NCBI GenBank assembly: GCA_001600455.1
Contig: BCKC01000011.1
Coordinates: forward strand, 186,001-250,000
DNA length: 64,000 nucleotides
Source: Endocalyx cinctus
Taxonomy: Eukaryota > Ascomycota > Sordariomycetes > Amphisphaeriales > Apiosporaceae
Direction: 5' to 3'
The notes below the pieces were generated by a model that did not search any database, had not been told where the DNA came from, and was given only the letters and a program-made list of their open reading frames with translations. Made by a program: the position numbers and the translations under genes. This document shows, in pieces, positions 55,447-64,000 of this stretch. Every line of letters starts with the position of its first letter. The stretch's first letter is position 1.

Positions 55447-57616
55447 AGTATCCGGGATACCACCTTTTAGATAGTGTTATTTCAGATCCAGGTATGATCC
55501 GAGAAGAGGAGTATATATGAGATATATAAAACAGGAAAGTGAAAGACAGTGAAGACCCGTTTCAGGGAACAACTGCTTGAGACCACATTTTGGGCCACTT
55601 TACGAAGTATAATATGATCCACCTGCAATGTATTTAACGCTGGACCAAGATATAAGGCCATATTATATGTTGTTTTTCTTTGTACTTATCGATATAACCC
55701 GGAAATAGATCATGTAAGCGCTGAGTGGATAGTATAAAGTCGATTTTTAAGTTGGGGAGATTCTACCCTAGCAACTACATGATCATAATCTGACTTCTTT
55801 TTACTACCCTAAACATTAAAATAACTACCCGTTTTTGGTTTTTAACGTCACCATTTAATATTCCATAAGTAAAGATCGCCACGTCGTAAACTCGAGTAAA
55901 AATGTTTATCCCCTTACATCAGACCTTGCGTATTTGTTATCTCGGACCCGGTAACTTGGGGAAAGGGTGGTATAATAATAATTAATTGATATTTTCGACC
56001 CAGAGACGTTTAATGATTTTAATCCTCGGACTTTTATCGGGCTTTTTTCGTCTTGCTACTCCTGGGCAAGATTCTTTTATTACGATAATAGTCTTATTCC
56101 TCTTCCTAACCTCGTCATCCTTACGTAGCTGTATGCGAACATGTCGAAGCCAGGCTTTTCTATTTGTTTGAACAAATTCCATAACGCTATTACGATGGCA
56201 AGGGCCCAGCATTATGAACCGGGGTGGGGAGGTGAGCCGAATTATCGCGGATAAGGAAAGGATGATTATATCGCCTAAGTATATTTCACGATCCGGGTTA
56301 AGGCTTCAGGGATACTTCTTAGTATTATTGAAATTAAATATTTGCCAAGCATATAATATAATATGATATATAAATAATAATGTTTAGGAAGGTTTATACA
56401 GTATATCGTTACTTAAGTAAAAAAAAAAAAAAAAAAGGAAGATAGGAAGGAGTATTCGGTTGATAGGAAGCGAATAAGGTAAAACTTTTATATGAGAGGT
56501 ACGGTACAGTAAAAGGCGAAATGGGTGTCGCGGGTTTGGACATATAAGAAATATAACAAGGTCCAATTCTGGATATCCCTGGCTTGGCATGACAAGTGAC
56601 TTGTACCTTTAAGTACCATTACCATCATAATATATGTACATATGTATAAGGAGCCAAATCCGGCTCTCCCTTTTTATTCATCTGCTTACACTCTTGACGT
56701 GCGTACAAATACTGCGACCAAAATTGGCGAAATGGCCATTTCCTGCTTATTGAACCTGATCCAACAATCTCATCTATTCAGTGTCACAGATTATGTACAT
56801 ATGTACATACTGTACATCTTTGTTATTAATATGCATTGGCTCCCTCATACGGGAGCCAAGATACTATCTCTTTGGAATGCTGACTGTTATGTTATGATAG
56901 GGTTCTTATTGGAATGATGACCGTTACATTAAATTACAGTCATTAGAGCGGGTGTGCCGCTAGTTAAGTAATCGCGCACACTTATTTCTTATACATACAT
57001 ACATGTAGTATTATCATTCTACTAGGTCTATTGATCCAATACGACGGTGGCCTATAGAGCTACATATGTATCAAGTTCAAGGAATTTCCGTACGATCAGG
57101 AGATATTCCCCTTAAGGGGGAATACATATTACCTAACTCGTATGTACTATACTAAACTAGCTATATGTACGATAGTATGGTTAACCCTTATTACCAGTAT
57201 TCCAACACATATAGTGTGTCAGGAGCGTGGTCAGGGTAGCCGGGCCGAGGTGGCTCCGGGTGACAAGGGTACGCCGGGAAGGATTAGCAAGTACGGCCAT
57301 GTCACATATAAAAGTAGATATATTTCGGCTCTGTTCGTTATGATCAAGCCATCGCCCGTCATTATCATGCAGAAACAGAATATCCACTCTTTTTCAGAAA
57401 AAATTTCAAGTTGACTGCTTTCGTTCTAAGTTACGGCCGAAAGGCCAAAACTTCCATACAACTTCCATACATTTTACGGCCTACATCTCATCAGTGCGAT
57501 CTGCCTAAGTCAAAAACCCCTTATACTAGGCCACCACCCTGCTGGAAATACGTTGTTCCGCACAGCGGTGTTCCCGTCCTTGTTCAATAGTAAAGTAGCG
57601 GTGTTGTTGTTCTGTT
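55447..57616. other. Gene-free space with several dispersed repeats
   Basis: Holds repeat family B copy 3 (about 56505-56630), the partner (56645-56790) of the inverted repeat at 18675-18835, GGAATG-type repeat words near 56871 and 56912, and the CCCCTTAAGGGG repeat near 57080-57150. An A run of 18 lies near 56420. No gene is supported. Confidence 0.5.
56505..56630. repeat. Dispersed repeat family B, copy 3
   Basis: Contains TACAGTAAAAGGCGAAATGG, then GTGTCGCGGGTTTGGACATATAAG, CTGGCTTGGCATGACAAGTGACTTG and AAGTACCATTACCAT. It matches copies 1 and 2 and is the longest of the three. Confidence 0.7.
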
Positions 57617-58206
57617 TCAGCTTGACATTTGGTCTCTCTCCCTCGAACTGCTGCTAAACATCCATCCTATATCACTTTCCCAGATTATTATCGTTACAAT
57701 CCACGTGTTTCTATACTTCCTTTTAAGCATCGCACAATCAACCTCTATAGGTTGCTCGTTGCCTAAGCTTAATGCTTCTGTACGAAGGTTTTGAGGTTCC
57801 CCCTTGCTGAGCTTTTCGATCTGAGCTGGATAGACAAACCTGCCGCTTTTGATGTTAAGGTAAAGTTGAGCAATATTCAGCGTTACGTTCACCTCGCTAA
57901 GTTGTAATTCCATTATTTGCTCTCGATGGAATGCTCGGTTGACTTGTATGACTTGAGGCATCGGAGAAATAAGTCTTTGTGCAGAGTTCTTGGGTTCGGA
58001 TAATAGGTATCTTTATGTGTTAAAGCCAAAGCCAAATAGATAGGCCCTCTCTCCTGTGTTCCAATCCATGATGCGTTTTTATCTAGCTTCTCAAGGTCAC
58101 TACCTATTACTATTGGCTGGAAACCTTCACCAACTACCTTATCACACCAGTCATTACAAGCAAATAGCATTTTCTTTATACTATCTGCTTTCTGTAAAGT
58201 GGTCAT
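57617..58206 (-). pseudogene. Frameshifted paralogue of the 21299-21871 gene
   Basis: The first frame (58206 to about 57990) has EGFQPIVIGSDLEKL and GPIYLALALTHKD; the second (about 57990-57617) has SPMPQVIQVNRAFHRE and SEVNVTLNIAQLYL. Both align in order with the plus-strand gene near 21.5 kb (PVFVGSNL, NPVYLSL, PPVEFDRALAEY, GLTLNIW). The switch between frames lies near 57990, where no good intron is visible, which fits one lost base. The function is unknown. Either the gene is broken or the assembly is wrong at one base. Confidence 0.55.
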
Positions 58207-58430
58207 TGTCGGTATAGATATAATATTTAGTAATGAAGTTTATAAAGTAGACAAATGGAGCGGAAACGGAGCATATAAATAGTAAACGTCATTAATGTGA
58301 TAAGGGACGAAATTTGCATAATCTAAGTACATATTAATCTAAAGTATTTAAAATTTAGATCAAGTAGAGCCCGATTTCTGGTTGTTAACGTTGGTAACCC
58401 TGTCCTTGGCTATCCCCATATTCTGGCTCC

Positions 58431-58495
58431 TGTTACGAAATTAGAAGTTAGCCTATTCAATAAGTTAAGGGTGTTATGTATGTAACGTGATTACA
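58431..58495. mobile_element. Fragment of the family A LTR start
   Basis: TGTTACGAAATTAGAAGTTA matches the first bases of the complete LTR at 28941. It is preceded by CCTTGGCTATCCCCATATTCTGGC, resembling the sequence found about 70 bp before the 28941 copy and again near 50255. The remainder of the LTR is absent. Confidence 0.6.
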
Positions 58496-58604
58496 GTAGT
58501 TACATAACCATAAATAATTAAGGTATTATTAATTATTGATTTCTTTGTTTTACCTCTTTTTTAAAGGTTGTTTATTTCTACTCAGCCTCTTATAAAAACT
58601 ACCC

Positions 58605-59054
58605 TCAAATATTATCATTGATCATAACAGCCAATGTTCTCAACGTAGCTTGCAGCGGCACTACGGTGACCGTAACCGTCGCGCAGACAGGACCATCCAC
58701 CGCTCTAATACAGTACCGCTCTCCTTGCTTCAAATTATCCTCACAGTTCCCATTTAAGTGCGGGTTCAGTCCGATGAATTCGTTCCAATTAAGGCAGTTG
58801 GTGTCGACGAGCGCCCTACAGGTCTCATCCGGCTGTACAGTTGCCCACGCCGCACATGTAGGAATAGGAGCTATGGCGGTCGAATATTCGTCGTCATTGG
58901 TTGAAATGGGAACGTATGTGGCCTTGAGGGTATTATTCGTGGATGTAGTGATCATAGTGGTGTTTCGACTACATAAACAACACATAGGAACGACCCCGTT
59001 TGCGGTTGTAGTTAGTACCGCTGCCAAGAGATGCTCCAGCAAAGGACTCCGCAT
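58605..59054 (-). CDS. LysM-domain protein, likely secreted (149 aa)
   Basis: Chosen start: ATG at 59054, giving RSPLLEHLLAAVLTTTANGV, a plausible signal peptide; the longer frame upstream runs through a poly-Lys run made by a long A tract and is unlikely to be translated. Residues about 70-120 match a fungal LysM: CAAWATVQPDETCRALV, then LNWNEFIGLNPHLNGNC and GERYCI. LysM domains bind chitin oligomers, and secreted fungal LysM proteins can mask chitin or shield hyphae. There is one domain only, with a Thr-rich region before it. No GPI signal is seen. It lies next to the broken paralogue gene. Confidence 0.75.
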   Translation of the reverse strand: MRSPLLEHLLAAVLTTTANGVVPMCCLCSRNTTMITTSTNNTLKATYVPISTNDDEYSTAIAPIPTCAAWATVQPDETCRALVDTNCLNWNEFIGLNPHLNGNCEDNLKQGERYCIRAVDGPVCATVTVTVVPLQATLRTLAVMINDNI

Positions 59055-60007
59055 GGTGGTGCTTGATATAGGAAACGGAAAAGTTTTGGAAGAATTTTTT
59101 TTTTTTTTTTTTTTTTTTTTTCGATTCCGCATGGAAATAAGTATTCCAGGCTTTGGGTCACAATTGAAAAAAAAAAACATTTTATAAAGAGGGCATGAGA
59201 AAGTGTGTGTTTTTATACTGTAATATAATTATGCCCCAAGTGTAGTTATACAATTGACAAGGGACTTAAATTAAAGCACTCATTTTTAAGCACGTTATCG
59301 TAGCTAGTAATTAGATTGGATATAACTCAACCAGCGCCTAGTTAATAACTACTACGTATATAGATTACCCCTGTCTCGATATATCACAATCAGCATTCCA
59401 AAGGTGCCCTATCGCGCTTTAATTATGATAAAATTAAATATTGGCAAAAGTCAGCGAGTTTTCAAACATAATAGCTTAACGGCGAGATGAAAAGGCATAA
59501 AAAATTAGTCAAGCTCGTGATATTGTAGTGCACGTTTACGTAAATGAAGTTATCGTAAAGATTGTGATTTTGAAAGGGTGAAATCGCTGTGAAGGGAAAA
59601 CAAAATTAATTTAATAGGAGACCTTTACTGTACATATTAGGAGTCAACTCTAAATGCTTAGGGTAGTCACAGGCCCTTACCTTAATGACATAGTCAACAT
59701 TACAATTCCAAAGAGTTAATGCTGACAGGGCCCATCTTTAAGCTTAGTATTATAATTAATAGTATGTAAATGAGCGGCCAGGATGATTAGCCATAAGCTC
59801 ATGCATGCATAAACCAACTATCACATGATTGGACGCTCTCCTCAGATCCCTGATTATCTCAGCAATTTGATGGAAATACTTGATGCGCTGAACACCGCAC
59901 TATGGCCAGCGATGCAGCATATTTAGCTGCAATTGAGGTCGTGATAGGTAGCTATTTATTGAAATTTGACTCAGAAGTAACTCGACTGCTATCATTGTCG
60001 AAATTAT
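59055..60007. other. Intergenic
   Basis: Includes a long T run (about 59095-59120) just upstream of the LysM gene and GGAATG-type repeat words near 59390 and 59700. No gene is supported. Confidence 0.45.
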
Positions 60008-61180
60008 TTACATGTGATACATCGCTGCCAACTCCTCGCAAACGTCCCATATTCGTCTACGATTAACGAGACTCGCAAAATCACGACTTAAGAACGTTCC
60101 GAGTTTCGTGCTTCTGTAAGCCCATAAGCAGATATTCCTGTAGTCCTTCCCTCTCATAAATGTATTATCAACCAGTATTTCCGAAAGTTCCCAGAACCAT
60201 GGCATAGTGCGCTTAGCGGCAACAACCCAGAAGATGGGATTGTTTCTCAGGACAATGCGGACAGCATGAGACACCTCTTCAACCTGTGATAGCGAATCTA
60301 AAGGCAAAGATGACAAAATGATATACAAAATATCAAACGGCAACTTGGAAAACGGGTCGCTATTGGTGGCCGGGATGAACTCCTGACTTGATATCATAAA
60401 ATCACCCCTCTCTATATTTTTCCGTAGTTCTCCACTTATGTTAGGCGAACGCGCCGGACACGAAACGAGAAACTCCTCCCCGGCGCGCGTCCGCCAGAAG
60501 CGATCCTTCCCTAGCTCGTAGCCGTAGTCCACGTCAAGGATAGTGCCACTATCTGATACCATGTTCGCCATGACCAAATAGAGTTGATTCTTATTAACAG
60601 TCGAAAAATCACAAGTTCCCATAGCAGCTTGGGAAAATAGCTCTAGACAGCACCAGTGAAATGGAAAGAAGGGATCAATATCTTCTTCAAAGCTAAGGTA
60701 ACACGACTGCCAAAATCGATCACGCCACCCGGCAGGTAACTTTTCGAGCTCCGTCTCGACGGTACTAAAGTCTGGATAAGAACACGGTCCAATCATAAAG
60801 GCCTTAGACCTAAGAGGAGATTAGCATTCCAAGGACCTGCGCTATACGCTGGGAACATACTCAGAGTTGCCGAGTTCATTCCAACCCAGGAGGTAGACAT
60901 ATCCGCACCATTCAGTCTCTTCCAACGTAATAATGGCACGGTCGTATGTATCCTCTTCAATGCTGCAATGTGTGAGCTTGAGAGCAGCTAGTTGCCCTTC
61001 GGAGTAGTCATATATCGGCGTGTCGTCGCGGTCTAGATACGTCCGGCCCTCTCGTTTGGCTTTCTTCATGCGCTCTACGAATGTCTCTGTGCGAGGGAAT
61101 GGGGAGATTGATAAGAAGGGACCATTCTGTCTTTTAAAGGGGCCGCCGCAAATGGCGCAGTAATAATCCCAACGATCCAT
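60008..61180 (-). CDS. F-box protein (373 aa, two exons)
   Basis: Exon 1 (61180-60861) begins MDRWDYYCAICGGPF, the cysteine-pair start of many fungal F-box proteins, and includes LEETEWCGYVYLLGWNELGN. A 51-nt intron (60860-60810; GTATGT donor, GCTAAT branch, CTTAG acceptor) keeps the frame. Exon 2 (60809-60008) carries the F-box in its second half, FSKLPFDILYIILSSLPLDS, followed by FWVVAAKRTMPWFWEL. F-box proteins link substrates to SCF ubiquitin ligases. The target is unknown. The intron contains CTTGGAATGCTAATC, resembling the dispersed GGAATGCTGAC repeat. A decayed duplicate lies at 26660-27390. Confidence 0.8.
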
Positions 61181-62985
61181 TTTTGTTCCATGTAGACGTG
61201 CACCTTTCGGGACCCTGGAAGGCACCTCGTGAGGGAGCGACTTATGAAGTACCGTCTCGTAAGTTTAGGCAAACGCCGATTATGTATAACGGTTTCTCTC
61301 CTTTACATGCCCTGACACGCTCTCTTCGCACTAGTATGTCCGAGGCCTTATTTCGGGGATTTTGGGCAAGTCAGGTAAATCGAGTTTCCAAGAAGGCGGC
61401 AGAAGGGTGCATCAGTAAGACTGAGACGGCTTATCTAGGCGCATGAGTGGGCTTCGCGATGTTGATAACTTCGGCCTATGTCTCCATTACTTACGAAATT
61501 CGACGAAAGGGAAAAAAATGCTGACTACTTGGCAACGTTGGAGTCAGCATTCTTGAGGAAGTAATGTATTGCCCCACTCTCTTTCTACCCTCTTTATCCA
61601 TGTAGACAGGGTACGATGAGGCAACCAAGCATGTGGGTCCTATAGAACCCTTGCATGAGACTGGGATTAGAGACAAAGTTATTTTACTAATTTCGTTGGA
61701 ATGCTGACTGCGACATCGAAATAGGGATAATTAAGCATGCGACCATATAGTATATCACGATATGGCAGGCTGAAACGAAGAGATGATAATGCGAGGAGAT
61801 GAGTTTATTGCCTAGCTATCTAACTACATATCTACCGAGTGATGGGAATCTGGGCGAAGCCAATCCTGATCTTGAACGAAAACGGCGAAGTGATAGCAAT
61901 TCGTTGAATGAATGAATTTAAGAAGATATCATTCAAGCTAGTTCTCTCGTAAATCGTGAGAGGTGTGAAAGTTGATTGATTAATGTTGTGTGCGAAGCAC
62001 ACAGACAGCTAGGTATTTTATGCTAAGGCGGGGTAGCAGCTGCGCTAGTACCGGCTGCTGGCAGCTGACATAAATAATGTTTTTAGTATGTATTTGAGAG
62101 TGGGGTAGATTAGTGGGGCACATTTCCCTCAACAGAATTCCACCTTGTCACAATCGTTACTATACAGTTGACTAACGGGGTTTTGTGTTCATCTATACCA
62201 ACAGCTGTTGAGGTAGTGGCTTACTAGATACCAGAAACGACTCATACTTATACGTCCCATCATTCCCTTACCAGACTGCCAGAGTAACTGGATCACTGGT
62301 ATTAAGTTACCGTGACAATGGTGATCCTATCACATGATCGTCGGTCCGGGGGTGTTCCCTTGAGCTTCAACATTGGGCTTCTTCTTCCCTTTAATTAACA
62401 ATGCCCTGGCTTTCTTTTCTAGGTTGATGATCGTTGATGAGGAGCAGTTTTGATTTTTTTTTTTGGCATAACGCAGTCGAAGTGATCACCAAATCCTCCT
62501 CACCTGTACGGGTGGTACGCTATTCCTTTCCTTGACCAGTTTGAAATACACTAACTATGGCAGCCAATCACAAGCATTACCATTCTGTCGGGTCGTCAAT
62601 AGTCAGCTCTTAGTAGGGCTAGTGCGGGCTATATCGGGAGAGAGCAAGTGGGACCCATTTTACTTAGGGCCCACTTGGCTATTTAGCTCTCTCGCCAACC
62701 TGTACCTATTTCTGTATTTTAGTTAACTACGACTTTCTTGCTCCAATTTGCTGTTATCATAGGGATTCGTTTCGCTTGATATTTCATCGAGTAGAGTGTA
62801 TAAAGTCGAATAATAAATCATTCTCCCCATTTTCTATTCTTCCAAGCCATTATAGGCATTGTTCTATTGAATGGCACCATCTCAATAATACGCGTTAAGT
62901 TTCCTCGGTAAGAGCTGCTGTCGGTCCTCTGTCCTTATGTACACCAATCATTAAATAAGGGAAATGGGAGCTTTCAACTTAATTA
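61181..62985. other. Intergenic space with repeats
   Basis: The block about 61560-61750 recurs in decayed form at 27040-27385. The block 62655-62840 recurs at 19325-19640. Between them is AT-rich DNA with no supported gene. The frame at 61183-61446 runs antisense to the F-box gene's 5' flank and is not accepted. Confidence 0.5.
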
Positions 62986-63153
62986 CTATCCTTTACCATA
63001 ATAGAATACCTTAAAATCTCTTTTACAAACATCGTGAACCTTACTTAACAAGACTTCTTAATCTATTGCTACTTTAAATCAAGACCCACTACGAACCGAC
63101 TATACAGAGCCAGGCAAGCCAGAATTGTCCGACATATTGGCGGGTTTGTAACA
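62985..63153. mobile_element. Right end of a family A LTR
   Basis: From AGAATACCTTAAAATCTCTT to the terminal GGCGGGTTTGTAACA it matches the last 165 bp or so of the complete LTR. The left part is missing. Confidence 0.75.
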
Positions 63154-63348
63154 TGGAAGAGGCATAGCGAGAGTAGCCCTATCTAGTGAAAATACTGTGT
63201 ACACTGCTTGACATGGTATCGAAACTTTGGCCTTCAACCGCAGTAGCCCACATGATAGAAGGCACAGTTACACAGTACATGTAAATACAAAGTAACTACT
63301 GTACCTGTTCTACCTATCTAGAATACACAGTATGCGCATCTTGCAGTA

Positions 63349-63452
63349 CACCTCTACCGGGATTTACTTTGTTAGCGTGGTTCCTCAGCCAATCAGAAAC
63401 TTGGTAAGATCTACAAGTAAATACATTAACAAAGTAAACCCCGGCAGAGGTG
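63349..63452. mobile_element. Tiny inverted-repeat element with TA flanks (mariner-type MITE)
   Basis: CACCTCTACCGGGATTTACT at the left is answered by the complement of AGTAAACCCCGGCAGAGGTG at the right. The arms are about 30 bp with two or three mismatches around a 45-bp loop. TA stands next to both ends (63347-63348 and 63453-63454), as for Tc1/mariner insertions. At 104 bp it is too short to code. Confidence 0.6.
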
Positions 63453-63454
63453 TA

Positions 63455-64000
63455 CTATGACAGGGATTTGACAAGGGATGAACGAGGTGATCGACCCATA
63501 CACCAGATGCTGTTAATGTCGTACGGTTTAGTGTGCATATACTTAGCACACATGTACTCTGCTACGTACAGTGCAGAAACATAATAAAGACTCTACCATG
63601 TTTCTAATAGGGGTTGTGGGGCGACATATCAAGAAGTGATTCGATAAATCTATAAACTTCGGCTAGTGAAATCGGCTTCCTCAGTCCGACTAGTAAATTT
63701 GCTCACAATGTGCGTTATTTGTCATAATATAACCATCGAATTTTGGGAACCTCATAGTTGGGTACGGGGTCAGCTCAAACGTCTCAGTGTTATTTTACAA
63801 CCTACCTCAACTTTTTGGCTTATTACTGTATTAAGTATAATATAGTAAGGTCTTTATTATGTATACATATCCCTCTTCCTGAATGTTAGTTTCTTACTTG
63901 CGTAGGTATGTAAGCGATGAGACTTTTACGCCATGAACGCTGTCTTCTGAAGTTTGGGTAGATTTCGACTCTAAATATGTACATAATACAAGAAATATCT
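63455..64000. other. Intergenic to window end
   Basis: No gene or repeat could be supported in the last 550 bp. Confidence 0.4.

Noticed and set aside
1..64000. CRISPR array or bacterial operon features
   Set aside because: Introns, LTRs and gene types are fungal, and no regularly spaced direct repeats of CRISPR type are present.
1..64000. Starship captain (DUF3435 tyrosine recombinase), patatin-like or NLR genes
   Set aside because: I looked for these usual Starship companions and found no frame with such motifs in the window.

Overview
The window looks like accessory DNA from a filamentous ascomycete (Pezizomycotina). At least eleven genes are interrupted by short introns of 44-94 nt with GT..AG ends and CTAAC/CTGAC-like branch sites. 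Intergenic DNA is long and AT-rich, several long T/A runs lie close to predicted start codons, and there are solo LTRs, a Tad-like LINE remnant and a pogo/Fot1-like transposase remnant. The gene content (lectin, LysM, Cys-rich secreted, GPI-anchored, terpene, MFS, F-box and MADS-like genes) is typical of fungal accessory regions. I cannot name the species.

Left part (1-18 kb). A 702-bp non-autonomous DNA element with 73-bp inverted repeats lies at the edge. It is followed by a nuclease-plus-kinase gene with a frameshift, two unrecognised spliced genes, a ferric-reductase-like gene with two frameshifts, a MADS-like gene, a secreted DUF7492 protein whose mature N-terminus may be histidine, a small spliced gene, a 491-aa unknown protein and a DUF3723 protein. 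Ferric reductases and DUF3723 proteins are recognised cargo families of fungal Starship giant transposons, so this stretch is best read as Starship-like cargo. No captain tyrosine recombinase is visible. Three intergenic spaces here carry dense clusters of an ACYAGTCA / TGACTRGT motif, and the dispersed repeats common to the right are not seen here.

Right part (19-64 kb). Genes are sparse and lie between dispersed repeats and solo LTRs. They include a protein joining a possible transthyretin/HIUase-like domain to two AT-hooks, two members of an unknown paralogous family (one frameshifted), a multi-pass membrane protein, a secreted cyanovirin-N homologue beside a solo LTR with a perfect 5-bp target duplication, a second MADS-like protein, coiled-coil and small membrane proteins, and a SUR7/PalI-like protein. 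Further right are a short-chain dehydrogenase lacking its usual catalytic motif, a class I terpene cyclase with two introns, a Pcl-type cyclin, a GPI-anchored secreted protein, a 72-aa eight-cysteine secreted protein, an intact eight-exon MFS transporter, a LysM protein and an F-box protein. A decayed copy of the F-box locus lies about 34 kb away.

How the genes may work together. The terpene cyclase, dehydrogenase and MFS pump could be the remains of a small terpenoid cluster, but they are spread over 15 kb. The cyanovirin, LysM, eight-cysteine, GPI-anchored and DUF7492 proteins form a set of candidate secreted or host- and cell-wall-interacting proteins. All splice models were made by reading the sequence and have no transcript support.
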